Shown: positions 1-13,281 of the stretch, piece after piece
Layout of the letters: each line of letters begins with the position of its first letter
Position numbering within the stretch: the first letter of the stretch is position 1
NCBI GenBank assembly: GCA_964036155.1
Contig: OZ038423.1
Location: forward strand, 50,235,249 to 50,299,248
DNA from: Diploscapter coronatus
Lineage: Eukaryota; Nematoda; Chromadorea; Rhabditida; Rhabditidae
Reading direction: 5' to 3'
DNA: 64,000 nucleotides
Made by a program: the position numbers and the translations under genes
The notes under the pieces: generated by a model
Told to the model about the DNA's origin: nothing
Database searches by the model: none
Seen by the model: the letters and a program-made list of their open reading frames with translations, nothing else

Positions 1-238
1 GGAAATTGATAACTCAAAGCAACATTTATTGTTTCAACCCTCTATTCGCCACTTTATAAAGACTGAGATGAGAGATTTTAAATTTTAGGTGAACCAACTC
101 TTCTGGGACCTGGAGAAAATGCGTCTCAGCATACCTTTCTTCAGAGCTCCGTTTGAAAAGAAGTTGAAAATGTATACGGAAGTCACATCGAAATATTCTG
201 ACGCTGAAGTTGTAAAATATTTTGAAACGCTGGAATAA
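1..238 (+). CDS. 3' terminal exon of an unidentified gene (partial)
   Basis: A 3' terminal exon appears to start at 89, after an aaattttag acceptor. It reads open for 49 codons (VNQLFWDLEKMRL..., ending VVKYFETLE) to a TAA at 236-238. The bases before 89 look intronic, and an in-frame TAG sits at the acceptor itself. AATAAA at 308-313 would serve as its poly(A) signal. The product is a charged, lysine-rich C-terminus that I do not recognise. The rest of the gene lies left of the window, so neither reading phase nor function can be settled here. Confidence 0.45.
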
Positions 239-572
239 TATATCAAATTTATTTTTAAACGTTTCTCAATACATCGTTTGCACATTGTGAAAAGTGCTCA
301 ACTTGAAAATAAACTATTTTATTAAATCACTTTCGTTTTACATCTGAGGGATTTTTATTATAAATCGGACTGAATATCCAACTTTTTCGTCTTGATTCCA
401 CAGATCAAGTGTTTATTGAATTTAACCTCGCCAAGGCTATTTAATTCGACAAATTTGTATGGGCAAACGAATCCACTAACTTTCTCGAATGAGCTATCGA
501 TTGTCAGTGGTCGTTGCAAGCGATTTCTCGCTGGCATTTTTCGTCAAACGCTCCATATTCTTGTTGCTCAAG
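239..572. other. Intergenic gap before the F-box gene
   Basis: AT-rich gap between the partial gene and the F-box gene on the same strand. It holds the AATAAA at 308-313. The frame of the F-box gene stays open upstream to an earlier ATG at 489, so a longer N-terminus with a hydrophobic stretch is possible. I prefer the ATG at 573 because it places the F-box at the N-terminus. Confidence 0.4.
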
Positions 573-2544
573 ATGCTGGATCGATTGAATGATTACCTTC
601 TGCGTCAAATTGTTTCTCGACAAAGAGCAGACGATGTTATTTCTCTTATGCGGTGTAACCGAAGACTGCAGTCAGCAGTTGGATTGCCTTCGGAATCCCA
701 CTGGCCACTCATCCAAGTTCACAAACTTCATCTCACAATTTTCCACGATGTATCTCATCAAGATTACGAGATCTCGGTAATTTTTAAATGATAGACCTTT
801 AATGTATGTCTTTTCAGATGCCTGAAGTGCATAAGTTATCTATTAGCATCGAAGGGTTTGCGAAGGCGATCTCTGAAACGGCATATTTGTATTCAGCTCA
901 TTTGGGTTATGAGGCAGAACATAGAGACGAACCCAAAGTCTCTATTAGATGGTTCAGAGATGGATTCGATAATTACGTTCTAGGTTAGTTAATATGAAAT
1001 GTCCAAATTTTTAAACTCGAAGAAAATTTGTTTATAGAAAATAAGTCCACAGTTGGTTGGTTGGGAAAGAAAACCTTTACCTTTTCGAGCAATAGCGATG
1101 CAACAAGAGAGGCATATCGGTTCTTAAATTATTTACTACCTCGTGCTCATGTTAGTTCGATGGATCTGGTTAGTTAATGAGTCTTTTACGTTTTTTTACA
1201 TTATCGAGTCGGAATAAAAGAAGTCCAAGTCAGTTTGACGACCTCAATTAATCAAAGCGGGTTTGGCGACAAATTTAACATTGCGAAATGGACATTTTGC
1301 ATGTTCGATTTGTGAATTATTTATTTCACCTCAACTGTTTGATCTTTGAAAGTAGATTTATGAAGAAAGTCTCATGAAGGAGGATATTAATTTTGTGAAC
1401 CCTTGTTACTAAAATAGTGTAATACAAGGTGTTTCAGCATAATTTTACAACTTTTTAAAAGAAAATTTTTTCTCGCCACTGGTATGCCCAGAGCATACTG
1501 TAGTAGGAAAGTGGATAAAACCGTATATTTTTTTTATAAATCCCCCACACAGATGAGTAAGAATCTCGTTGACTGTCTTCAGAAATAATTTTAATTCATT
1601 AAAACGTAAAACTATGCTGAAACACTCTGTACATTTTGCTCCAAATATGGTTCAGGTTAACCTCGATAAAGGCATTGTTTGGGACATGTTGCATTTAATT
1701 GATGAGCATCATTCATCTGTCGAGGCGCTGAATATCGATTGCATCAGTGCTGGCCCTGATGATGAAAAGCGATTGCACAACCTAGAAAGATGTCTTACTC
1801 GTAGGATGACTAAACATAAAATCACCAAATTTGTTTAAATATTTATAGGAGTGCGCAGGTTATACATTTTATCGACGGACTTCTGTCTCTCCCATCTTGG
1901 ACTAGACATGTTTTCGAAAATATTGGTACGGGTTTTAAAAACCAACAAAACATTTTATTTTCTCATTTCAGCATCTGTATATTACGGTATGCAATCTTGA
2001 TCAGTGGCTAGAATTCATGAATGTTCTGCCTTCTATTCCAATCGTATACATTTATCAAAGCACAATTAACAGAAAAGCGGACTCATTTCAAGTGGGTTCG
2101 CGAAATGCGAATATTCTATTCGAGGTAAGCATATAAATTTTGCTTGATATTATTCTGTAACCTATTTAGAAGTTGATATTTTCACAAGGAAGAACTCACA
2201 GATATGCCCTGGAATTCTGTCTGGTTGATATGGTTTTTGGGAATCTACATGAGCAAATTTTGCCAAATCTGTTGGATCTATCAACAATAACTTTCATGGA
2301 CTGGGGTTTTCGGTAAGGATTAATTCTGAACATTATAATTTTCCTTCCTAATAGTTAAAGCACTGAATTAATCAAAACTTTCATAATACTATTTGAAACA
2401 CTTCGTAGGATGGTGAAAAATTCAAAATTCAGAACGAACTTGAAAGGAGAACTGAAGAAGTGGAAGATATGCTGCTTTGCCAAGCCGAATAGCAGCTGGA
2501 TCAAGATAATTCTGCAGATCAATGATCACGTTTATAAATTTTGA
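573..2544 (+). CDS. F-box protein, divergent nematode type, 384 aa
   Basis: Eight exons: 573-776, 818-983, 1038-1168, 1656-1800, 1849-1925, 1972-2124, 2170-2312 and 2409-2544. All phases agree and give 384 residues. The first 37 residues (MLDRLNDYLLRQIVSR...) fit the F-box pattern: a paired-leucine start, a DxxxLMRCNRRL core, then a hydrophobic end. F-boxes bind Skp1 and recruit substrates to SCF ubiquitin ligases. The remainder is a Leu/Ile-rich region with repeats such as VRRLYILS and WLEFMNVLPSIP, resembling the substrate-side domains of the large worm F-box families. Its target cannot be inferred. Intron 3 (1169-1655, 487 bp) is long compared with the others (41-95 bp). An alternative reading through donor 3 stops at 1177, which would leave a short form. 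AATAAA lies at 2569-2574. Confidence 0.72.
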
Positions 2545-3189
2545 AGCTACTTTTGCTTTAATTGTGAGAATAAATTCAAGCAAGTTATCGACCCTTAAAA
2601 TGATTTATCGCAAATTAACTTTCACAAAATTAAATAATCAGTACATTTACACATATCAGAGCACAATCGAGACATTAATAGATGTGTGAAGGAATGAAAT
2701 TCAGTTGTATGCATTTGAATTGAGATAGAACATGTCGAAATCTGTGGGTGATTAAAAATTCGAAATAAGGGATCTGAAATTAAAAGAAAAAATATTCTCC
2801 AAATTTGCGGTTATCTGAATGAGCATTCGAATGCATTACAATATGAATGGGAATAAGAAAGAGACTTGTCATGGTGGGGAACTTCAATCCGTTCGAAATT
2901 CGAATATCGAGGAAAAGGGCTGCGATGAGGGATACAAAATACGGATGAAGATGAAATACAGAAAACCCGATCGAGTAGATGAATGTGGAGAATTAGATAG
3001 GAATAAAATCAGAGAGAAAATTTATGCAAAATGTAATAATATTTTTAAAAAAAAACCTAAACTTTAATTTTGCATAATTCAAGACGAATCGACATACGCG
3101 TGTAGATTCTACGATTTGAATTCGATATTTGAACAAGATCAATTTTTCTACGAAGAATAAAATAATAAATATTTTACTAAAGTGTTTCG
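2545..3189. other. Convergent intergenic region (F-box gene / PP2A B56 gene)
   Basis: Gap of 645 bp between the 3' ends of two convergent genes. It has the F-box gene's poly(A) signal at 2569-2574. An 82-codon open frame at 2819-3067 (+) has no family resemblance and no clear splice context, so I do not call it. Confidence 0.4.
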
Positions 3190-6100
3190 TTATTCGGCAC
3201 TCGGCACACTAGGCACCTTCCTCAGATAGGAGTCATGTCGCTTGTACTCTCCCAGAGCTCGTTCCGTCATTTCATCGGGAGGCAGTTCACTCTTCTTCTG
3301 TGTAAAGCCTGATTCACGCTGGTTTGCCGCTTCGACCTTCTCCTGAAAAAAAACGTGCCTATGGTTTTCGCAATTTTAATAAAGTGCGTTTGAAATTTGT
3401 AATTTGAACAAATATAAATGTCTTACCGGAGTTAGTACGTTGCTGATGATTTCATCCTTGTTGATCACAACATCGGACTCATTCTCATAGTTTCTCAAAC
3501 CATTCAGAGATAATCGTTCCATTTCGGTGAACAGAGAACTCATAGATGGATACTGAAATTAAGTCGTAGAATTAGAAGTCATTTGTTTCTCGAATTTCAA
3601 CTATTCTTTTCGTCTGAACAAAAATGCTCGTAATCGAGATTATGAATTATGAAACGTCATCATAATAATATTTCTCGTCCCTGATCTGACAAGTGATAAT
3701 CAAGCTCTTACCAATGGATTGGTCTTGGCGACTTCTTCAATTTTCTGCCATTTCTTCTCCTTCTCCTCGATTCGTGCCTTTTCGAATGTTCGTTCCTGAA
3801 GATAAGCCGATTATTCCAAATTCCTTTTCATCAGTTATTGTTTTACTTTCTGAAAAGTCTGCGAGCACTCATCGAAGAGTTTCTGATTCATTTCCATCAG
3901 CAACTTTAAAGCGTTGTAGATCAACCCGTGAATTGTTCTAGAAATAATAGAGTAATTTGAAAAAAGATTGATAAAATTACTTATTCCAGTGAGATTTCGA
4001 GTTTTTGAATAAAGCAGGGAAGAGAATGGGTAGAATGACAGCTGCGTTGTCACTGATCAGAGACATCACGTACTCGTTGTTCCAATAATACAGGGCTCGT
4101 TCAGCTACCTGCAATATAGGGTTATCAGCATTCGTCTTTGATATTTTTCTCTGGATCTATTTTACGCAGGAGTTTTCCATTATCATCGTAAAGAAAAACG
4201 GCTAAAGATTCCTAACTCTATTCCGATTTTTTCAAATTTTTCACTTCTTTCCTTCTTTAGTTTTTTTTTTCAATATTTAGCACTTCAAATTACCTGGAAA
4301 TGAGGACTGCTGACGCATCTGGCGATCTGCTGGAAGAGAGGGACCATGACTTTTTGGAACTCGTTCGGCTCGATCACATCCAGTATCTCTTCCAGTTCAT
4401 TCAGGAACATCACTTCTTTCGTGCTGTGTATCTTTGGCCAGAACTTGAGCAATCCCATGATGACCGGCTCTGTGAGAGTTGGATCTTTCTCCAGGAATTG
4501 GACGACGCAATAGGCTAATTGGGGATGATACACTGATAGAGTTTTCACCTGAAATGCTCAGTTCACTTTGATTTTTTGCATAACTCCTCCTACTTTATGG
4601 AGCGGCAAAAGAACCCGTAGAAGGAAAGTTTTGTGTTCCTCTTTGAGAGGAAGGGCAAATCCGTTGATGATGCTGCCTGGAAATTGTTTGATTATTTGAA
4701 TACTTTAGAATTTCAGGAATTATATCTTCTAACAAAGTGACTGAAGTTTTTTTCCAGTTTCAAGAACAATAATGAAATTTTGTCAATCCCCAGCTTTATT
4801 AGTCGGAGAATTCAAATTCTTTTTTTCAGGTTTAATTTCTTGACTCACCGAGAATTTCGAGTAATTCAGCGATGCCGTTGTGTCGTTCCGTCTCATAGAT
4901 GAATGAATAAAATATGTTGTTGATTTGCTTTCTGAAAAGAGCCACCCTCACATAAATGAATTGGCATAAAAAGACGTATTTGACTGGAAATTGGGATAAA
5001 AACAAGTGGATGACTGAATGAATGAACTTTTATGCAGTAGCCAAATGCCTTTCCGGATATGTTATTAGCTTCCAGTAAAGAATAATCGGACCTGATGAAA
5101 GCTCTCATTCCAAGGAATTTGCCGTAAATTCTGTGCAGAGTTGTCTTGAGAAAGTCTCGCTCCCGAGGGTCTTCGGAATCCATTATCATCAACATCTGAA
5201 TATCGTATATGAGAATCGCAAAATAAAAATTTAAAAGGTGTATGCTATGACGACTCGAAATAACTTTGTCTCTATTCTGATCCATCCATGATAGTAGCTT
5301 TTCGTCGACTAAAATCTTACCCTGAGCATGAACTTCTGATCGATGTATCGTTTCGCTATTGACGACTGGAAGTCTGGGGATTCTAGGAAACGAAGGAAGA
5401 ATTCGTAAACCAACTGCAGGTGGGGCCAGGCTGCTTCGAGTGTCGGTTCGTCTAGAATTTCTCCATTCAGCTATTCCTTTGCAAATAACTTTACCTTCGT
5501 CCGGATCGTATTCGGCTCCAACTGGATTCGTTGGAGGGGAAAGGGGTCGGAAGAGATTTGCAGCAAACATGTTGACTGCCTCTGGGTATACAGCCTCTGT
5601 GATGACTCCTCGATTCGTCGTCACATACTCGATCAATTCGTTCAGAGCTGATCGTTTCACCTAATAAAATATTTGTCTTCAAACACATTCCCCTATTTCT
5701 GTACCTCTTTATGTTTGAGATCGCTTAGCGGATCCTGAATAAAGTCGAACACAACGCAGCATTGCCGAATTTTCTGGATGAACAAGTCTTCCTTCTCGCT
5801 CGCGTCAGATTCTGAAAATTTATATCTGTTTACCAAAGCGATTTAGTTTAGAACAGAAATGAGAATTCTAAACTTCGAGATTCGGCTGTTATCCGAATTC
5901 AGAACTTCAAAGAGATTGTTATTGGCCCAATTTTTTCCTATTCAAAATCCCGGCAATACACTTCTGGTTCATGAATTGTAGACTACACGATCATTGTTCG
6001 ACTATAAAATCTCGATGTTCGAACTTTACGATTTTCCGACAACTTTTTCCTCCGAAAATAAACGATTAGTACCTTTTATGAGCGGGAGTTTGACGAGTTC

Positions 6101-7677
6101 TCGATTGGATGAAATGTTAAACAGACTGCTCGACTGTCTTCGATCTCGGCGGGGTATTACAGGGCCTGAAATGTTTATCATCTTATTTTATACTATTTCT
6201 TCTTCCATCCAATCTTTAACTTTCTTGCAATCAGATAAGATTTATTACCGGCACTATATCCATAATTGGTTGCTTTCTTCAACGAAGTCGGCGGCGGAGC
6301 GTCAGGCGGAATGCTATCGCCTGAAATCATCATAAATTAGGATTTTTTAAATGATCCTTGGAAAAACAATTCACTCTGCTTTAGATCATATTTTTGCCGT
6401 GGATATGCATTAATTAATGTCGAATGACTATGGAGCGTATCGAAATGAGCAGACGAATTATGTGAATCGAGCTTCCAATTCCACAACTGACATACTTATC
6501 CTTCAATTCTATTCTTCGCATCTTCAATTATGCACGTTTTCATCATATTTCACTTTTTATAGGTTCAAATTCATCTATAAGGCGCCTCAAAATATACGTG
6601 TCATTTATAGCATTGCTATAATGTGCTTGAAAGGATGGAAATTCGGTGAATTCTCTACTCGAGAAAGAAGATAATTGAGCTGACGGGGAGTGAGAATAAG
6701 GATTCATAGGGTTCAAAATTCAGTGAGCATTTTTTTCAAATTATAATTAGCTTCATAAGTATACTTCATTCAAGAAAGGTTAAGAATGAAAGTATGAACA
6801 TGATTTATATTAGTTGGAAAAGGTATCTTCTAAGATATTAAGATTATTACAATCGTATTTTATCTCGCGCCTTTTTTCCGTTAAATTCAAAATTTTGGGA
6901 AGAAATATTGGTAAAAATTAAAAACTGTCCTAGCTTTACAAGAAACTATTTTACATATTAAAAATGATGATATAAAATACCTCCGAGATCCTCGACACCG
7001 ATTGTGGGAATGTCTTTTGGCATCGTGGCATTTACGTTGTTGATACTGCTCGAGGCCGTAGCTGCTGGAGAAGGGTTCGAATTTATCGTTGAGCTAAAAT
7101 ATCAAATTATTTCTCATTTTCATATGCGCATGTGTTTATAGCATTTTCGAAAATTACTTGAAAAAACGAACGCGTAGCTATTATTTCATATCGCGTTATT
7201 TTAATTGCATACTTTGCCGATTTTGAGCATCAACCTATGCATTAACTTTCATACGTAATTATAACTGATCACTATTTGGCATACGAAAAAAACTTTCAAG
7301 AAAAAGTATGTGTATTTACGTCGATTTAGGAAGTAGTTACACATAAGGTAAGAAATATTGAAATAGAGAATAAGTCTCTATGCTACTATTGTTCAAAATT
7401 TCTTATAAAGCTGCTAAATTTATCCGTTTCTAAAATTTTATACTTTAAAGTAAAACTACTATTTTCTGTTACAATTTATTACAATTCCAATAATCTACCT
7501 GGTTGTTTCCTTGCTCTGATTATTGTTCGTCTCATCCTTGGCATTGTTCACCACTGCTTTATCCTTATCAGCTTTATCTTTATCAGCCTTGTCCTTATCA
7601 GATTTCTTCTTATCCTCCTTTTCCTTCTCTTTGTCTTTCTTCGATTCCTTGTCCTTTTTCTTGCCCTTGCCCAGCAT
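3190..7677 (-). CDS. PP2A regulatory subunit B56 (delta-like), 624 aa
   Basis: Fifteen exons on the minus strand: 7499-7677, 6981-7093, 6249-6320, 5705-5811, 5495-5660, 5321-5451, 5092-5195, 4849-4931, 4594-4676, 4294-4548, 3981-4108, 3847-3937, 3712-3795, 3427-3552 and 3190-3342. Joined in phase they encode 624 residues. The core from about residue 122 is unmistakably B56, with signatures [58 protein letters not shown] and [17 protein letters not shown]56 is a HEAT-repeat subunit that directs PP2A to substrates carrying LxxIxE-type motifs. The N-terminus is a Lys/Asp-rich run ([19 protein letters not shown]) and the C-tail has KKSELPPDE, both as in vertebrate B56 delta. The start at 7677 follows a possible spliced-leader acceptor (ttttcag) by 21 nt. 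Worms have two such genes, pptr-1 and pptr-2, and I cannot say which this is. Confidence 0.93.
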
Positions 7678-10600
7678 CGTAGCTGACGGAGCCGTTACCT
7701 GAAAATTCACGATAACAATAATAATTCGATCATAAAAAAGTGGAGCTGTGATTTGGTTGCTCCCTAAAAGGAATCGCTTTATCAGAGTTCTCTCCTAATT
7801 CATTCGATAGCAACTAAGAAAAACCGTTCTAAATTTCCTGCTGATAAGTCAATTTTCATCCAAATCTGATGAAAATAATCTCTGATTTCTCACAGAATTC
7901 CCTTATTCACTTTTGCTTCGAAGCTTTAATTTCAAAGACGCGAAAAGTTCGAAAAATGGCCAAATTTGGTGGGAAGGATCGAATCTCTGCAGGCTGCTTT
8001 CGGGGGGAAAGAGGGACAAAATAAAAACGGAAGAGGGAAAGTGTGAAAGCTGGAAAATGCGGAGAGGAGAAAAGATAAAGAATTGAAGGAGAAGAAGAAA
8101 GGGGAGTGTTGGGGGCAGATTTGAAGGAGCTGCCAAAAGACGAATGCAAGGGTATGCAAAAGCAAGGCAAGCCAGAAGCCCGTATGCCAAAATGAGAAGT
8201 GTCGTATTTCAGACGGGATTGCATGATTAAAATTGGCAGGAACATAGCTGAATATACACTGCCGAAAAGAGCACATGTTGAAGGATAGAGGGGAGGGAAA
8301 AACGACTGTGATAATTTACGACATTATACGGGAAGCTGCAGGTTGTCTGCGTGTGTGTGTTGGAGAGAGAGAGAGTGACATCTCGTTATTTGAGCACTCA
8401 AAAAGATATGCACACCAGAGCAAAGAGGAGCCTCTATTTTAGCAATAAAGATAGGAAGATGCTGTAAACGATGATATCAATGCGCATATCGCATACTTCT
8501 TCTTTACACTACAAGTGGAGGAGCTATTAAAATAATTAAATTTGCGATCTTCTACCTCGAATGTTCTGTGTCGTCTTAATCTGAGTATTTTCCGAGATTA
8601 GTCTCAAATAGCAGCTCAAAAGAGATGTAAAAGCAAAGGAATTGTGAATTGCAGGGATTTCAATTAGTTTTCGCTAGCTTCTTGGCCACATCGACTCTCA
8701 TCTTCAGGCAAGATCACTCGCAATCACATCGAGAGAGGCGACCCGTAGTGTCTCTCCTTTGCCCCTTCCTCCCTTCCCCTAGAGGTCCTTTCGTGACGAG
8801 ATGAGGTTTACACAAGATGGAGCCTGTGTGGAAAGCAGAGAGACGCAAAAGGAAACCGAAGCAGAAAAAGAGGCGGATTAATGAAAAACACAAAACAGTA
8901 GGGTGGAGAGAAAACGACGCAAAAGGAGATATCGTTAATTTCAATTCCTCCGCGCTGCCTTTTTATTGCTCGAAACGAAATGTGATTTGATTTGTAAACA
9001 CTCTTCGGAGAAAGATAACTTGCCTATTTACTTCTGTGGAGCTAAATTAGGAAGAACTGATGAAAATAAGGCATAATAGCTGGGTGTTTCGGCATGAAGT
9101 AAATAATTCAAAGAAAAAGAATATGAATAATAGGGGATTTAATCCAAGTCTTTATCTGCTGAACTAAAATCTCAGCAATCAAGGAGTCTGCAGTCAAAGG
9201 CGTCCATTCTCACGCCCTGTTTCAGGCCGCAATCTTGAATGCATTTGCAGCCCTCTAATTCCCCCATTCTCCTCTGAATTCGAATTCCCCAGTCAAATCG
9301 ACCGAACATTCTCCGCAATTCCGCGTTTTCACACGGATTTGCCCTGCGCTGTGCGAAATCGCCGCATTTCGAACGCAGGTGCAAATTCAGGCTGAGAATT
9401 ACAAGGAAACTGGAGAGATATGCGACTGATTGCAGGTGAATTGGCTGATTTCTTCCGGTGCAAAGCTGCTCGATTAAATGTCGGGGATATTTTATCCAAT
9501 GTTGGAGTAGAAATAATGCATTTTCGTTGTAAAGCCAAAAATAAACTACGAACGAAACACAATACGGTTTTGGCTATTATTTTCGAACGGATATTTTGCA
9601 TTATTTCCATGTTTGACCTTTTAATGACTGCGATGATATCACTCCGGTAACGTGATAAATAGCCCTTATAATTCAGGCAGACCTTTTTCAGTTCGAAAGC
9701 AGGCCATCGATCTCGTCTGTCTCTCTGCCAAACAATCCCTCCCTCTCCCTTCCCTGTTCCCGTTCTTTTCCCATTTCCGAATTCGGCAGTTCGAAGCCTC
9801 TTTACATTTCCCTCTCATTGCCTGCTCATTCAAATGCATCCACCTAATTCCCAACCCGCAGCATAAAACTTCTGCCGAATAATTGAGAAGGGCAACAGAG
9901 AAAAAAACCAAAAGAAATTGAAACAGAAAGAAAAGGAGTTTGATCCGAGCTAAACTCCTAAATACGAAATTCGAATTTTAAAAATTCAGATACAGAAATA
10001 TTTTCTGAAACATCGCAAGAACCAAATGACTCAGACAGATGTTGCACGTGCAGTCCACTTTTGATATCGTATTAATTTGACTTGCAACATTTCAATAAAT
10101 AGCAATGCACGTTCTGTAAAATCATTGAAACTTTGGATATGGTTTGAATTTTAATCAATGCTATATATAATAGAAGATAACGAATGTATGACCAAATGAG
10201 ATAAGATTATGATTAGTATTAGCTTCCCTAGTCTGCAATTATTGAAAATCAGAATATGCTCAAGATGGTGACAATTTTTCGATGGTATTTAAAAGATACT
10301 TGAATTTTATCTTAACCGCCTGTAAGATTGGAAAACAAATTCTGTCATTTACTTTCAATATTCGTACGAAAATTTCCCAAAATATTCCAGAAATAGTTTT
10401 TATCTAGAATATTTTATTTTGAAGAATGAATGTGTTCATTTTACATCACGGGCTTCTTTATGTTTGGATTCGTGAAACTTTCACCAAAATATTCGCCTGA
10501 AGAATCAGTTCAGAGAACAATAACATCTCAGGCAAGGGTCAAAAGAAATGACAGGCGAATTAAAAATGGACATGAATTTGCGAAAAAGTGTCGAGAAATT

Positions 10601-13281
10601 CGGGAGTGAGGCATGGAAAAGTGAACAGGCAAAAACAGAACTCGACTAGCTGATGACTTGATGAATGAATTAGTGAATTTGAAAGGAATCTAGCTGAGTT
10701 TCAGAAACATGAAATTATCTTTGAAATAGAATTATTCCAATTATATATTGATCAGGAATTATTTATTGACCATTTTGGTTTTTAGGTCTGATATTTGGAC
10801 TCCTCACTTCTCAAAGAAGCTTTTAAAATAAGCAGATCAAGAAAAGGCAATAATTGTGGAAATGACGCTCTGATAGAAAAGCGCGCCTGAACAGAACAAA
10901 TTTGAATCGAATAGCGAAATTAGGGGGAGGATGGATAATTAGACTCAAGGAATGGAGTGAAGAATTGAATGGAGGAATGAAGTTGAGTTGGGTGGAATAG
11001 ACAGAATAAGGAAAGGCACAATTCAATAAATTCCCATTTTCAAATACGAAGAAAAAGACGAAGTGAGCCTGGCAGAAGGCAGGCAGAAAAGGAAGCGAGC
11101 AGTGAAATTGAGAAGAGAGGAGAGAGAAAGGAGCAAGGAAGGCAAGTTGCAAATGGTGCACATAAATGGGGGTGGAGTCTGGACTACTCAGACAGACAGA
11201 CAGACCAAGGAGGCATAGCTAGGCAACTGAGAATTCAGGCGAAATCAGCGCATACGAATTCCAATTCGATGAAATACAAATCCCCCATTCCAAATTCCCA
11301 GCTGCATTTGAATTTCATGTGATTCGTGTTATTTCAACCGAATTTCCAATTGGTTCCGTGTTGCAAATTTTCTATTCACAATTCACATAGAAAATAGGAA
11401 ACATGAAAGTGAAATTTAGTTTGGCAAAAATATTCAAAAGCTTACACGGCTCTTCAGCGTGGAGGTTGCACCAGCGAACAGTTTGATGGCTGATACTATC
11501 CAATACAACAAAATAAATAAGGATCTGAAATTATAAAAATATTTTTTGGAAAGTGGAAAATAATAATTCGATACAATTCAGCGGTGAAAATTTCGGAAAT
11601 AAAATAAGGCTTGGCAAGTCTTTGCACTGATATTAACTCGAATAGCTTTAGATTTGAAGCCGCACATTTCAAGTAACCGATTCAAACGTGGTGAAATTTG
11701 AGGATCTTGAAAATTCAGGTATAAAGAGTTCGATTATGAGATTTAAAGATTTAAAAAGTAGCATTTCGTCTTGTCATGATCCAAAAATAACGCAAAGACT
11801 GGCCACACCTTATAGAGCTAACGGCAAAAAATCGAAATCGATTTTTGGTGTTATAAAAATTCAGATTCTGGCATTGTGATTTTTGATTCTCGTTCGGCAC
11901 TTGTCATTTGTTAATAAAATGCGAAATTAAAGCAGTATCGCATTAACCTATTTTCTGTCGAAAATTGATGACTAATCTTCTCATTCTAAATCATAATGCG
12001 GCTCATTTTAAACTGTTCGAGTTGGGCTAATTATGCTCCACGATGTTCCTCATCCCCACTTTGTAATTCGATCAAAGAGGAGGAGAGGAGAGGGGCTTTA
12101 TGCGAAATAAAAAAGGAATTGGATAACGCAATTTGGGCAGACAAAATCACACGAAAGGCGAAAGACAATCGACAAGAAAGTCGGGAAAGTCGCGAGGAAT
12201 TGGAGAAGAATTCGAGGAATTTGCAGGATGAAGGATGAAGGAGTAACTGACTGAATGACTAGATGACTGAAGTGCTGCAGTGAGAGTGGAGGAAGGGTAG
12301 GAGAGGTTTCAATCTACGAGTCTTGTGAGGATGAGCGGATAAGAGGGCTGACACATGAGCAAAGGAGCAGAGGGTTTGTTGCAAGGCGGGAAGGAAGAGG
12401 GAGGGAAGGAAAGGATGTAACGACATCGAACTGGGAATGGGAGAAAACTGGGCAAAAGGCCTCGGGAACAGCTGTGCGATCAGTCGATAGTTAGTGTTAG
12501 TCGATAGGAAGGAGAGGACGAGAAACCAGAGCACGAAACGTAGCACTGCCCCTGGCTGGCTGGCTGCTCAGCCAAACCACTGACGTTGTCGAACTCGCTC
12601 TCGCAATCAGGCAACCAGATTATCAGCAAAAATGATCATAACAACCTGATCAATGAGCTGGTAGAGTAAAACAATCAGAGCAGCGATAGAGGTGCCGTGA
12701 TGCAGTTGCAATTCATCACTAAAAATATGAGTAAACAAGGAGATACACTAATTCAAATTGATCGATCCGAAATAGTGTAAATATCGAGTATCCCCAGGTA
12801 ATTAGTAAAATTCAACGACTATTAAATTTTATGATGAAACATCCAGATCAAATTTCGCTTGAGAAAAGGTTGTTTTACACACATTCTTAATTTTATCAAA
12901 ATTGAACAAAGCCCTATCCTTGAAAGACAAGACATCATTAATATTTTGATCTAAATTTATAAATCCTAATTATAGCACCCAATTTACTGAGATCCTTGTT
13001 TTCTGTAGTATGACATGATTAGCCTCAATGATGGTGACATGAGTAAGCAAACGGGATTTCATCCCAAAGCAGTCAATCCCCAGATATCTGAATTGGCACT
13101 TGACATCGGAGAGATTCAAAAGAAATCGGACGGAGAAAGGGAAATTCTTCGACGAATAAGAAAGGTAGACTAAATATCGACTTCCAAAGTTCTTTCCTTC
13201 CATCTGATCGACTGTAAATCAATAGCCCATAAAAATCTTCTACTAATTTCAGTTTTTTGTTTTCCCACCTGCTAAAACCTT
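7678..13281. other. 5.6-kb gap with purine-rich tracts, no confident gene
   Basis: Divergent region between the 5' ends of the B56 gene and the secreted-protein gene at 13.3 kb. The + strand has long purine-rich tracts (about 7980-8130, 8810-8930, 10840-11130, 12060-12440) and simple repeats: gt/ga runs at 8350-8377, cagacagaca at 11190-11206 and ggct repeats near 12550. The open frames over the tracts are pyrimidine-rich minus-strand artefacts. Two exon-like blocks on the minus strand (12646-12718 and 11446-11524) are listed separately. The region plausibly holds regulatory DNA for both flanking genes. Confidence 0.4.
11446..12718 (-). CDS. Two orphan exon-like blocks coding hydrophobic segments
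   Basis: Block 1 (12718 down to 12646) follows a tttttag acceptor and reads DELQLHHGTSIAALIVLLYQ then LIDQ, ending in phase 0 at a gttgtt donor. Block 2 (11524 down to 11446) follows a tttcag acceptor and ends at a good gtaagc donor. Read in phase with block 1 it gives ILIYFVVLDSISHQTVRWCN. In another frame it gives SLFILLYWIVSAIKLFAGAT. Both readings are membrane-like. I found no start, stop or further exons that complete a gene, so this is a lead and not a model. The blocks could be part of an undetected multi-pass membrane protein or 5' exons of the neighbour. Confidence 0.25.

Noticed and set aside
2819..3067. 82-codon plus-strand frame rich in Lys/Glu/Asn
   Set aside because: No recognisable family and no upstream acceptor or exon partner. 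It lies in a convergent 3' region.
5994..6335. 113-codon plus-strand open frame
   Set aside because: It lies across a B56 intron and overlaps, on the opposite strand, the 72-nt B56 exon, which has family support.
7060..7090. tRNA box B-like GGGTTCGAATTT
   Set aside because: No paired acceptor stem or A box. It is inside a B56 coding exon.
7903..8276. Three overlapping minus-strand frames of 95-114 codons
   Set aside because: Products are Phe/Ser/Leu-rich because the DNA is a purine tract read on the other strand. Three frames open at once show composition, not coding.
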